Part shown: piece after piece, positions 46,234-57,568 of the stretch
Layout of the letters: each line of letters opens with the position of its first letter
How positions within the stretch are numbered: position 1 is the stretch's first letter
NCBI GenBank assembly: GCA_003260075.1
Contig: QLIY01000719.1
Location: forward strand, 1-64,000
Length of the DNA stretch: 64,000 nt
Origin: Phallusia mammillata
Taxonomy: Eukaryota > Chordata > Ascidiacea > Phlebobranchia > Ascidiidae
Direction of reading: 5' to 3'
Translations under genes and position numbers: made by a program
The notes under the pieces: model-generated
Told to the model about the DNA's origin: nothing
Databases searched by the model: none
What the model saw: the letters and a program-made list of their open reading frames with translations, nothing else

Positions 46234-49038
46234 CTATCGGTACGGCTTCGGCATACAAACATCAGCAAAGAAGTTGTGTTGCAAAGCAGTTTTGGCAGTG
46301 ATTCTTTGGACAGGATCGTAAACTATCATTTTCTAAAAAGAAACAATTGAAGTTAGATATTTCACAGTACGTCGATAAGTATGCCTTGATGGCAGGTCTA
46401 CATCGACGCTTCAGGGCTGATCCCAGTATGAATTTATTCATCTTAGAAGTTAGATATTTTAATAGTAGTTACCAAAATTAGTAACATCCATTTCTTTCTG
46501 ACAACTCAAATTGCAGCAACCCATTTTTTCCTAAATGACCATCTTGATCACACCTTTTTAAAACTAGATTTTAAATTAAGTTTAGCCGAATAACCACCAC
46601 AAAAACATTAACTGGTTAACTCTGTAGTATATAATAGCCTAATTATTTTAGAGAAATTACCTCCATAAGGTTTATTCCACAAGAGTCCAAATCCGGAAAC
46701 ACTGATTGAAAAGACTGTTGTGGCCATTGTGGAAATTTGTTTTTAAAGTCAGGCAGTGAAGTGACACCGGGCCATATGTTTTCTGTGGGAGTCCCAAGTG
46801 TGCGGAATATTCGGAACAACTGATCGATTTCGGAGTCACCAGGAAATAAAGTCTTTTTGTGAATCTGTGACAGAAAACAGATGCAAATGACAAGTGATAC
46901 CTTGGTGATTGCTGTATACAAACAGTAGGACTGCCAGAAGTCCGGAATTCCCCAGACATGTCTGGAATTCGGGCGTAAAATCATGTCTGGAACTAATTTT
47001 AAAATACACTCCAAATGTCCGAAAATCAGTATGTAGAAATGTAGTATGGTGCCAGTTTGGTTTCGAGAAAGGTATTTATTAAAATTGTAATTCTGTCTAT
47101 TGGATACAGTAACCCTAACATACAGTAGGAACCACATACAAATGTACCCAGTTAATGACATAACTGCTAATCTCACTAACCATTTCAGAAAAGATACAAC
47201 CAATGCTCCAAATATCCACAGCCGCTGAGTAATACTTTGAACCAAGCAAAATTTCTGGAGGTCTGTACCAAAGAGTGATCACCTGGGCAACACAATGTTA
47301 GATAACTTTGTAATCATAAATATTAATAGTCATGGTTGCACTTACTTCATGTGTGTACATACGAACAGGGACACCGATTGCTCTTGCGAGGCCAAAATCT
47401 GCCAATTTGATGTGACCTATATCATCAATTAATAGATTTTGTGGTTTAAGGTCCCTGTGTAGAACTCGATGAGAATGACAATATGCAATTCCCTGAAGCA
47501 ACTGGTGAAGGTAACTCTGTAACCACAAAAAAAACATAATCGTTAAGTTAGTTTATTGCTAAAAACATTCCTTACAATAACAAAAATCAGTTGTATAACT
47601 ACAGCCGTAAATGTCACAACAAACAAAAAAGTGTAAGAGCAAGTGGTTGCGGCCCATAGAATAAAGCACTTTCACTTCAAATAGAATCAATGCTAGATAA
47701 AGGCAGTTCTTATTGTAAATCCAACTCTGGAGTATATAATAGCAATCCTGTGTCTACTTCAAATAAACACAGGGAAGGCATAAAATACAAATGATTGTAA
47801 AATGGCTGTTTAACCAAATTTGCCATTTGCTAATAGTACTTTCCTGAACAGTCCATTAACACATGAACATTTCTTAGATGCAAAATATTTGATCTTAGAT
47901 GTCATTAAACCCAAACCTAAAAGTACTACATACAGGTTAGATTGAATTTATGTGGTGCAAAAATCACAAAATTATTGGGACTATTTATGTGTGGTGAATT
48001 AAATTAAATATTAAATTTGCCATTAAATATCAAACTAACACAGAAATAGTTTTTTAGACAGTACCTTTGCAAGAGGAAGTGGTAATCCTGACTTTTGATC
48101 ATCCATAAATTTCTTCAGGTCCTTGCTTAAATATTCAAACACCAAATACAATTTCATCTCACTGTGTATGACATCCATTAGTCTGAAACACACAAATGTT
48201 TGTAAAAAGTCACTAGTAAGGTAGCAAATTAGGCAGGATCATTGGTAAAAAAAAAACATAAACAAGTTTAAGCGTGGTGCAAGCAATTATGACAAAAAGC
48301 AGAGTATTCCAATTTCCAAAAACTGATATAATCCAACAAACAACTGGCTTCATGAAACAAAGGGAGAAAATTTACAAAAATTGATAAAATGTAAGAATGT
48401 CAGACAGCAAAACACATAAAAAGCCTATCATGTAAATGTTAAAATGCAAATTATGATTTAAAATGTAAACTACTTAATCCAAACCTACTGCACAAAGACA
48501 AACAAATTTTGAGAAGCATGGCTTACCTAACAATATTTGGGTGATCAAGCTCCTTAAGAAGTGAGATTTCCCTGATGGCAGTACTTGGCACTCCTTCAGT
48601 TTCACTACAAAATACAAAAAAATAAAAGAAACTGAAAATAGAACAAGTAACAGCAGTAATTGCCTGAACGAAACACCCAAAAAAGCAGTTTTAAATTGTC
48701 TTTTTTTTCGACTTGATTCAAAAAATAGCAGATGCATATCTAAGGAACTGGCAAAATTTTTACCATGTAACACAATTAATTATCTTCACTGTATTTACAA
48801 ATTTGCAAGCATCTGTCTTTATGCAATTAGATGTAAAAACAGGATTTGCTTGGTCGACTTTTGTCTTTGTCGACACAAAATTCAAAATATATGACATTTT
48901 TTATGTCCAAAGTTTTACATACGTGTCCAAGCGAATTTTTTTAAGCGCGACCATTTTTCCAGTCAGTTTGTCCAAAGCTTTGTACACAATTCCGTATGTT
49001 CCTTCTCCAATCTTTTCAATTTTATGAAATCCGTCCAT
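46234..49038 (-). CDS. CDK2: PSTAIRE cyclin-dependent kinase, CDK2-type, 7 exons
   Basis: Cell-cycle Ser/Thr kinase. Exons (high to low): 48923-49038, 48527-48604, 48065-48182, 47346-47516, 47181-47282, 46661-46864, 46234-46332; phases close to 295 aa (human CDK2 298). Visible motifs: glycine loop GEGTYG (11-16, with the inhibitory Thr/Tyr pair), cyclin helix PSTAIRE 45-51, HRDLKPQN 124-131, DFG 144-146, T-loop Thr159 in VPVRMYTHE, and [25 protein letters not shown] in the T-loop and [10 protein letters not shown] favour CDK2 over CDK1 (GIPIR, WPEVESL). The subdomain VIII motif is WYRPPE instead of WYR(A/S)PE. The CDS starts 745 bp from the UST start on the opposite strand, so the promoters may be shared. 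CDK1 is the alternative assignment. Confidence 0.92.
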
Positions 49039-49783
49039 GGTTTTGATTTTGATTCCGGTATCGAAAACTTGTCTGCAAAGAAATTAATGCCAACAAACAA
49101 ACTCGTCAATGTGGTTTGTTTGTGGCTGCCAAAATGAAATGATCGCAAAAAAATAGCGGCAAAATTTTTGCACTTAACACTCATCCAACAATCCTTTCAG
49201 TCATCCGTTTAAGCACCAAACAATAAAGAAAAGTCAAAACATAAAAAAGAGCATTTTTTGCTTAAAGAACAACATCAAAATTTCATTACTTAAATCTTCA
49301 TGCATTTTACAGCTCTTAAAGTCATTAGTTTAAATATACTCAAATTGCTTAAATAAACAAAATTAAATTTTAATAATTGCACTTATCAAATTAATTGCTT
49401 TAAACATAGACATCATAAAAACATACGATTTCGATGGTTTCACAGCAAAGTGTCAACAATGCAGTTTAGCTGCATGAGGAAACCAACTTTGCATTTATAA
49501 ATGAGCTTTATTGTTCGTGTTTACTTTAGCTTTAAGCTTTGCAGACGTGTAAACAGAGCTTACTGGATAGAATGTATGGATTTAAAAGGATTTTGTCCAC
49601 AGGAAGTCTTGCTAATCACTAATCAGATTTTTCCACGAGTTAAAAAATAAGTGTAAATCGCTGTTTATTAATTGGCTCATTTTTATGTTTTCTTTACTTG
49701 ATTTACACAATATGTTGCTTTTTTTATAACAGAATCATTTAAAAACATTGCAGTTTAATCGGTACATAAAAATACTGTGTAAT
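49039..49783. promoter_or_regulatory. CDK2-UST divergent promoter region
   Basis: 745 bp between two head-to-head start codons. AT-rich, with splice acceptors at 49731 (TTATAACAG) and 49753 (ACATTGCAG) just before the UST start, so UST probably has a 5'-UTR intron. No TATA box or other strong motif was recognised. Confidence 0.4.
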
Positions 49784-50737
49784 ATGGTGTTAAAATACAT
49801 CAGATATATTCTTTTATTTTGCCTTCTATTAACGGTGGCAATATGTACATTGGTATGGCAAGCATCTTCGACCAAAGAATACAGCCGTTCCACATATGGC
49901 AAAATGCGGAAACTACCTCAAAACTATTTCATTGATGGACCATTAATAACGCAAGTTGTATATAATCGTATTGGAAAGTGCGGCAGTCGATCTTTGAACA
50001 CAATTATACATTCACTGTCAAAGAAGAATGAATTTCATTTTTACACATCTCCAGTAGGAAATGTTACAAGACCAAAAATTTTGGATCTTATGAGTGAAGT
50101 GAGATTGATTGAGAGCATGCCAACTCCTATGCTTTACACAAGACACATTCACTTCATAAACTTTGAAAAGTTTGGACATCAGCCCCCAGTGTACATCAAT
50201 GTTATTCGTGATCCAATTGAGCGCTTCGTATCTCAGTTTTACTTCAAAAGATACGGTGATAATCACATGGGTATGTCGCGTCTAGCACGGCCATGGCATG
50301 ACGGAGAAAGAGACCTAGACATCAACACTTGTGTGCTGCGAAACTACAGCGAATGTTCTGGACTAAAATTGTGGTATGTTGTCCCGTACTTTTGTGGTCA
50401 ATCCCCAATTTGCAGAGAACCTGGTAGAGATGCATTGCTAAGAGCCAAACGTCATTTGGTGGACAACTATTTATTGGTGGGGGTGCTTGAAGATTTCGAA
50501 GGGACCTTGCAGGTTTTAGAAAAACTACTGCCAACTTATTTTAACGGAGCAGTGAAAATATGGAAGAAAGTGGAGAACAAAAGTGTCAAAAACACTGCGA
50601 CAAGAAATAAAGTTCCGTTGACGCCTGAAGCCGATGCTGTTTTAAGAGATAAAATGAAGTTGGAATATGAATTTTATGACTTCGCTTTTGCACTATACAG
50701 GCAATTGAAAGTTTTCCAATTAGGACTTGATTTATGA
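49784..50737 (+). CDS. UST: Uronyl 2-O-sulfotransferase (single coding exon)
   Basis: Golgi type II membrane enzyme that transfers sulfate from PAPS to the 2-O position of uronic acid in dermatan/chondroitin sulfate. The ATG at 49784 gives 317 aa. A short cytoplasmic tail MVLKYIRY and a membrane anchor (~9-25) are followed by a stem and the lumenal catalytic domain. The PAPS 5'-phosphate loop is YNRIGKCGSRS (60-70). TRHIHF carries the catalytic-type His, and VYINVIRDPIERF gives the 3'-phosphate site. Conserved LDIN-CVL, NYSECS, VPYFCGQSP-CREPG, NYLLVGVLE and EYEFYDF blocks match vertebrate UST closely, better than HS2ST. The frame also runs upstream from a TTG at 49748, but 49784 is the first ATG and gives a normal anchor. 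The absence of coding introns contrasts with its neighbours; a 5'-UTR intron is likely. Confidence 0.93.
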   Translation: MVLKYIRYILLFCLLLTVAICTLVWQASSTKEYSRSTYGKMRKLPQNYFIDGPLITQVVYNRIGKCGSRSLNTIIHSLSKKNEFHFYTSPVGNVTRPKILDLMSEVRLIESMPTPMLYTRHIHFINFEKFGHQPPVYINVIRDPIERFVSQFYFKRYGDNHMGMSRLARPWHDGERDLDINTCVLRNYSECSGLKLWYVVPYFCGQSPICREPGRDALLRAKRHLVDNYLLVGVLEDFEGTLQVLEKLLPTYFNGAVKIWKKVENKSVKNTATRNKVPLTPEADAVLRDKMKLEYEFYDFAFALYRQLKVFQLGLDL

Positions 50738-51539
50738 GATCTTTCATAACTTTGACAATGTGCTATCATATAGCTTTGTGTGTTTAATTTTTGTTTTGTG
50801 AACAATCTGTGAGAAACACCATGTGGTACAAATTAGTATGTTCTATTCATTTGTTTATTTTATTCATATTGAATTATAACACGATACATGAAATGTTTAA
50901 AACACTGCTTTAAACTTTTTGCTGCCTTGTGTGATGCCATTTATTCAACAATCAAATGTTTTGTTTTATTGCTTTTTTACAACTTGAAGCCTTGAGCTCT
51001 TTTCTACCCAAGTAAGCAGTATTATATTCTTGTGTCATATGTGTAACCTGCACCACTAAACAGCAACCTTATGAAGTATATTGCAGCACTATTGTTTGTT
51101 GTACACTAAGATTATTAACGTTGGCAATTTGTAGTGTTGATTACAAACATAACTTCAAGACATGATTAGTTGTTTTTTTCATGCAAGTGTTATTCATTCC
51201 TCTCTTGTTCTCACATCTACATCATTTTTAAACATCAGCATGCTACCTTTTCACTTTGATGTCACATTTCTTCTGTGTTTTTCTCTGGTTACGATTTCAA
51301 CACGGTATGATATTGTGGGCTAATTATGGTCCTTTTATGCATGATGTGAACAATTTGTATCAACACGAACCAGACATTTTTTTGCTTAAACTAAGCATTT
51401 ATTTTGTTCCTCATGTTTGATAAAAATCTGTACTGCAATTTTTTCCATGGTGAACTCAATATGCGCCACAATTAAATTAAGTTTATGTGTATTAACCCAA
51501 TGTTTATTTGCTGTCTCCAATTGGACAGGCAGAATACAT
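50738..51539. other. UST downstream region, AT-rich
   Basis: Presumed UST 3' UTR and intergenic DNA. I see no gene or element before the MITE at 51540. An AATAAA cluster lies beyond that element near 52042-52054. Confidence 0.4.
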
Positions 51540-51968
51540 TAGTGATGGGACGAGTACCTGGTANNNNNNNNNNNNNNNNNNNNNNNNNNNNNNNNNNNNN
51601 NNNNNNNNNNNNNNNNNNNNNNNNNNNNNNNNNNNNNNNNNNNNNNNNNNNNNNNNNNNNNNNNNNNNNNNNNNNNNNNNNNNNNNNNNNNNNNNNNNNN
51701 NNNNNNNNNNNNNNNNNNNNNNNACAAAATTGGAAAAAAGTCCCGCCAGTTTACGTACGTCTTTTTCGCTATCACGTGGTGATTACATTTTTCGGCATGT
51801 GTGTGCGCACGCCTTTACCCCGAGCATGGCAGATAAATTAGCTAGTGATATACAACTAAGTACAACACTACACTTAAGTACTCGGTAATCGTACTCGGTA
51901 TCGAAGGTATATACATGTGGTACTCATACTCGGTACTCGCTTCAAAATCTGGTATCGTCCCATCACTA
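51540..51968. mobile_element. hAT MITE with perfect 8-bp target duplication, spanning an N gap
   Basis: GAATACAT flanks both ends (51532-51539 and 51969-51976). The termini TAGTGATGGGACGA and TCGTCCCATCACTA are perfect 14-bp inverted repeats. The right part contains reiterated ACTCGGTA. The interior is lost to 160 N (51564-51723), so a coding centre cannot be excluded, although the assembled size suggests a MITE. Confidence 0.88.
51564..51723. other. Assembly gap (160 N)
   Basis: Unresolved bases inside the hAT element. Reading frames of X residues across it are void. Confidence 0.99.
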
Positions 51969-52480
51969 GAATACATAGTGTCAATAATCCCTTCAGATCT
52001 TTTTTGCAACATTATATTGTTTGTATTTTAAGTGCCGTTCACAAATAAAGAATAAATGCTTTTCCATCTCTTTAGTTAATTGTTTTGATTGGAGCGGTTA
52101 AGTCCCTGATAAGTTTCTTTATGTGGGTGAAATTATAATAAACTCTTTGTTGCTAATTTGGGCTTCATGCCTATGAGATAGAAATAGATAAGTGTTAATG
52201 GATATCCATGGATCATGTGGCCACTTGGGAGTTCAGCTCAGCTGGACAGTACTGGCTTCACATACTTTTAAAATTGTATGCATTAGATTGTGGTTTACAA
52301 CAAAAGTATCACGCTCACACAAATGAAGATGTAAACTTTTTAATGTGACACAATACATGAAATGTAGTTGAAAATAGGAGAGGTTTAGGGTATTTTCTGT
52401 CAACCAGAAGCAGTTGTATAGTTTTGAGACACATACACCTTTTCAATGCAGAAAAATCAACCAGGCATTAGATTTTAAAG

Positions 52481-52688
52481 CAGGGGTGGGCAACCTTTGT
52501 TACTGTAGGGCCAATTATAAATGTCAAAATTGGATCGCGGGCCGCACATGTGTATAACACAAAGTGATTTTGCTTGGTTTTTTTACCAAATATGCTTAAC
52601 TACAAGTATAATTCGTATTTGATCCTAGCCACATTTTGCCAGGTCGCGGAAAACTAGCATCAGGCGCATTAATCAGCTCAAAAATATG

Positions 52689-52690
<2 letters not shown>
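52481..52690. mobile_element. hAT MITE, right half missing
   Basis: Starts CAGGGGTGGGCAACCTTTGT with subterminal AGGGCC and GCGGGCCGCAC, close to the elements at 26799 and 54745, and breaks off at the poly-C tract. Confidence 0.65.
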
Positions 52691-52747
<57 letters not shown>

Positions 52748-52990
52748 ACTGTAAAAACAGGGTTAAAAGCGACAAAAAACATAACACATATTAAATGGCT
52801 TTTCGCAACAGAAAAAAAAACTTCAAACGAAACCTTTGGGCACAACAATGAAAAACCCCCCCCCCACTGTAAAAACAGGGTTAAAAGCGACAAAAAACAT
52901 AACACATATTAAACGGAATGGCTTTTCGCAACAGAAAAAAAAAACTTGAAACGAAACCTTTGGGCACAACAACGAAAACCAAATAATTTG
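52691..52990. repeat. Poly-C tract (57 nt) and duplication around a second poly-C
   Basis: C57 at 52691-52747. Then about 105 bp (ACTGTAAAAACAGGGTTAAA...) occurs twice, before and after C9 at 52856-52864, with small indels. Reading frames here are artefacts. Confidence 0.85.
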
Positions 52991-53290
52991 CCAATTGCAA
53001 AGCGATAATAAAAAGCGCCTTATAAGTTGTTGGAAAATCACAGTGACATAATCACTTTATCCTTCAACATAATAAGAAACATAAAAATTGGCTACACAAG
53101 CGAATTAACAATATTTTTCCTAAAACATACTTTTTTTATCTCTGATTTTATTCAACCAAAAATGCAATTGACATAAGTTTTGTAACAAATAGTAGGTTGG
53201 AAAAATACAATATACCATGCGTTTAAATTGAATAAATATCCTATTCACAAAAATGCAATTTACAAACACTGCGAAGTTTATAACAAAACA

Positions 53291-55405
53291 TCACAACTGC
53301 TTAAAAAGCCAAACCAATCCATCCTCAAGGCCATTTAAATTGTCAACTGTGACATCTTGTACATACCAAGGCCTATCATTGATGCTAGCAAGACCAAGAA
53401 GAGAGGCAATCTCAATACATGGAATCCGCGGCGATAATGCATTTTCTGTACAACATAAAACAAGCAGGGGCCTTCTGTTTGAGGGATGCTGGAGACCAGA
53501 TATGCCTGTAAAGTTCATAATAGAAGAAAATGCTGAAGCATCAGGCATATGTGCGTTATTTTCTTCAGTGGTATTAGTATGCTGTTGTGCTTGCTCTGTT
53601 TCATAACTTCGAATGCCACTGACAACAGCCTGCAGCTCAAGGCGATTGTAAGATAACTGCTCAAATGGTTGATCATTTGTTGCATCAACTACATATATTA
53701 GCCGACAATTCATGTCTCTCTCTTTTAGAAAGTTGTCAACTGGTTCACGAAGTTTAAACTTGGGTAGAGCATTTACATCTGATTTTGTTTCGCTATCGTT
53801 TGCGGAAGTTGTCTCTGTTTCCTCTGGAGAAACTTCAACTAGAATATTGCTTTCTTGCAACCGTTTTAGTCCTACTCTTCTTTGACGATCTCTTCTGTTT
53901 CCGGAGTACAATGCAATCAAGTTAAAGCGTTTCTCCCCTTTAAATTCCAACTCGACACCAGACCCGACACCGTCTTGGCTGCCAGGCAAAAGACGCACTG
54001 TCATTAACAAGTCAGGCCGAGCCCACAAAAGACGACGAAAAATTTTACTGGTATTTGGTGACTCCATTCCAGGGCCCATCATTATCACTTCTCCACTCCC
54101 TGACCTCATTCGCATCCAAAGACTCCGCAAAAACCTTGGAAAGCTCTGGCTTGATGCTGCTAATGATTGGTTTCCTTGCTGCGGCATAGTAGTTGAATCA
54201 GTAACTACATCAATTGCTGGGGAATTATTTGATACAAGTCCAATTATTTGCTTGTCCTGTTGCCTTTGGTAAGCAGAATGAAAATACAAAGCTTTGTAGT
54301 TAACGTTACCCCTCGCACAAAGTTGCTGATGAAAATCCAAATAGACGTTGTTTGAAGATACATTTTCACCATCTTGATGTGAATCATGCAAATCCAAATC
54401 ATGCACTGGAATAAGTGGAGTGCTTTTCTGGCTTAAGTGACTCCACTTGTTGATATCCCTGAACAGTAGTTCCCTCCATAAGAACTGGTCTCTGCACATT
54501 TCACTCCAATGTCGGCTTGTCATTGACAAGTGGCAGATGTCTGTGGTTTCCAGTTGGGAGAGAATAATTAGTTTGCAATAAAACGGCAAGTCATCAAGCT
54601 GAACTACATCAATCTTGAATTCATTTAAGCTGGTGTCAATTTTTGGTGTTACTTCTGCAACAAAACAAAAATAGATATTTTGAATTCCTGTAAAAACTTT
54701 GCACAAAAACACAATTATTTCATGGCATTTGGTGTGCTATAAATCAGGGGTGTGCAATCTTTTTTTCTGTGGGGTGAAATACAATTTTCATGATTAGATC
54801 GCCGGTCGCACTGTCTTTATACAACAAGTTAATTTTACGTTGTTGCATACCCAATATGCCTATTTTGAGTTAACAAGTACATTCCCATTTGATTATAGCA
54901 GATTATTGTCTGGACGCAGCAGAATAGCACCAAGTACATTAATCTGCCCAAAAGCATATCATAATTGGACTTGTTTTTCAGTACATTTGATATCCAAGTG
55001 TCTCTGCGGGCCGCACAACCATTATTCAAAGGGCCGCAGATGGCCTGCAGGCTTCAGGTTGCACAGTCCTGCTATAAATAATCCAGGCAAGGAATTATAA
55101 TATTTTAGTACAACTATTACTTACAAAAAGTTTAAAATGTTGTGCAAAAAATCATCTTTACACAACAGAAAAATGGTTTATTTACCAGGTCCTGTCAAAT
55201 GAGAGGTTGGCATATGCCGAGGACTTTTTGTCATTCCATCTTTCAGCTTTGTCATGCATTGGTCTTTGAAATGGCGAAATGCATCAAAGATAGTCTTTTC
55301 ATTGGTTCCGTTCACAGATAGTGAGGTTTGGTTTGGACGAAAATTGTTTTGATGCAAACCCATTGAACCCTGGCATGCTGGTAGGTTTTTTACTGAAGAA
55401 GCCAT
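53291..55405 (-). CDS. FBXO4: F-box only protein 4, 2 exons
   Basis: Substrate receptor of an SCF ubiquitin ligase; in mammals it targets TRF1 and is reported to target cyclin D1. Exons 55186-55405 and 53291-54654; phases close to 527 aa, against 387 in human. The F-box lies at ~90-140 (LDDLPFYCKLIILSQLETTD, SRHWSEMCRDQFLWRELLFRD). The C-terminal atypical small-GTPase-like domain is recognisable by GPGMESPNTS, DGVGSGVELEF, RFNLIALYSG, RPLLVLCC and RPWYVQDVTVDNLNGLEDGLVWL. Extra length comes from a Ser/Gln/His-rich linker after the F-box and an acidic Ser/Thr insert (VSPEETETTSANDSETKSD) inside the GTPase-like domain. The single intron carries a hAT MITE. Confidence 0.92.
54745..55071. mobile_element. 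hAT MITE with perfect 8-bp target duplication
   Basis: CTATAAAT at 54737-54744 and 55072-55079. The ends CAGGGGTGTGCAATC and GGTTGCACAGTCCTG are inverted repeats, with subterminal GGTCGCAC / GGGCCGCA blocks. It fills most of the FBXO4 intron and has no coding sequence. Confidence 0.9.
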
Positions 55406-57568
55406 TAGTCTAAAATTATAAACACTGAAAAAACATCATCTGTAAACATAAGGATATAAAATATTACACAAACTAGTATTCAACCTGATTTTTTCAAACA
55501 AACTGTAAAATAAGGACATAAAATATTACACAAACTTAATTCAACCTGATTTTTTCAAACAAACTGTAAAATACTGAAATATCTTAGTCACTCACTAAAC
55601 TTTCGTGATGAAAACCTAACAGTTTACTACAAAAAACATGATTGTTTTAAATTTTAACAAGACATGAACATTAAAAGTTTAAAACCTGTGGCCTTTGCTT
55701 TTGCAATATATAATATCACTAATAATTGTCCAATGTCCATACTAACCCAAAACTTTTTTCAGCAAATTAAAGACTTCAAAAAGCTCTCTGCAGTCTGCAT
55801 CTTAACAACCCTCGTCCCTCACAGAGTATCTAAAATACCTTTAGTTTGAGCAGGAACTTCCTATTACTACGGCTTTTTTATTAATACAGTGTGTATTCTG
55901 TGATTGAATAGTGAATACAAAGCACTCTTGTGGTTATTGAGTATGAATAACTTCTTGTGGGTTTGACGTCACATAGAAAACGTCACTTGTGCTGTGACGA
56001 CAGGACGAGCGTGTAATTTTCAGGTTGGAAGTTTGTTTTAGAACATAACGTGGTATTGTATTAATTGCAGTTTTATCGTCGTCATAGCTGCAAATGAAAC
56101 TGAAAGTCCCCCTAATCTGCAATGTGTATAATTTTCGTTTTGTGCTTTCGGCTTTTGAACAAAAAATTAAAAGGCGATTTTTCGCTTTGTTTCAATTTTT
56201 CCATGATTATCAGTTCCTGGTGACTGAACGTTACAAATTAGATATTCTAATCAACGTTTCGTTCAAAAAACTACAAAAGGTCGTAACGAAACGAACAGCA
56301 ACAGGCTACAAAAGCGCCCTATAGTGGTACGACTATTACATACTTTTGCACCACTTGTATTGCCAAAGATAAAATTATCGTGGATTTTCATGAACAAACA
56401 CAAAAACTATGGCACACGCCTACAAATAAGGCAAGAATGGATGACTTCGACTCAATCAAAGCAGTACATTTCAAAATCACGTGCAACAACTGTTCCAAAT
56501 TCCAAAAATTCAAACGATTATCAGTTTTAGTAAATATAGTTGCAACCGAACGAAGTATTTGAAAAACAAATGATTATGATTGTTAAGTCAGGATGGCGAA
56601 TGCAATTGAATTTATCAGACATTGCACACAATGAATGTACTAACAGACAAATTAACTGAAAAGACAGTCTGTTAAAACGACATTGTTTGATTTGAGGGCT
56701 TTGAGTGCCGGTGGAACGCTGGTTTAATGATTCAACAACCCGACATTTACATTCTCACACTAAGTTCCCGTTCGAAACAAAATTCTCAGTCGTCGTATGG
56801 TCGGCGTCGGCATACCCACGAAGTCACGAGTTCACGTTATAGCCGAGTACCAGCAAAAGACTCGGGGGACGCCCCAGGTACAGATGTTAGGTAGCGGAAC
56901 TGGAAGTTACCCTAGCGTCGGGCGTTGCCTAATTCTCTGAAATCTTTAGCAGCTGATGAATTAGGAGAGAAATCAGTATTGACTGCTGTTAAAAAAGGTT
57001 CGCGCTTTCTTTACCGACAACGCAGCTTCCATGAAATGTTTTTGTGATGAAATAAAGTTGTAAACGAGGCAAAAATCAATTAATCGTGACCTTGCGTTTA
57101 CCTCAGGGGCCATTTAATATAATATCACTCGAGTAAATCACATTAAAAAAGACCTAACTGACAACAGGTCTCGCTCTCTCCATTGACAACAGGTCCCCCC
57201 CCCCCCATTTAATATAATATCACTCGAGTAAATCACATTAAAAAAGACCTAACGTCAGCTGATCGTCAAACTGACAACAGGTCTCGCTCTCTCCATTGCT
57301 TGGCGTGTCAGGACTTGTCTGGCGTCGGGAGAATAAAAGAAAGAAAAAAGCAGAGGAGCGCCAAGAGGAGTGTGGAGCAAAAACAGTCCGAGGGGAAGTA
57401 CCACCACGTGAATATTCTTTTTTCCTTCTATTTTGGTTGGGTTTATATGGTTACGCAAGGGAGAGGCTTGCTTTAGTCTACGTGTTATTCACAGCAAGCG
57501 GAGCTCTGTCATTTGAACACCGAGTATTTTTACTGCTTTTGCGGCAATTAAGATTTCACAGAGTTATA
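55406..57568. other. FBXO4-bZIP divergent intergenic region
   Basis: A CRE (TGACGTCA) lies near 55965. 56690-56950 is richer in GC than its surroundings but holds no feature I recognise. A direct duplication of about 85 bp (CATTTAATATAATATCACTC...) surrounds C12 near 57195. 57290-57568 is presumably the bZIP 5' UTR; its frame is open upstream of the chosen ATG but starts only at a TTG. Confidence 0.4.

Noticed and set aside
49748..49783. Longer UST start upstream of the ATG
   Set aside because: It begins with TTG after a likely splice acceptor; the ATG at 49784 gives the normal signal anchor.
56950..57000. CTGATGA followed by GAAA with AGCAG/CTGCT flanks, looking like another hammerhead
   Set aside because: No stem II can form between the two core blocks and the cleavage site would not read NUH.
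57296..57568. N-terminal extension of the bZIP protein
   Set aside because: The frame is open but has no ATG before 57569 and is rich in basic low-complexity sequence.
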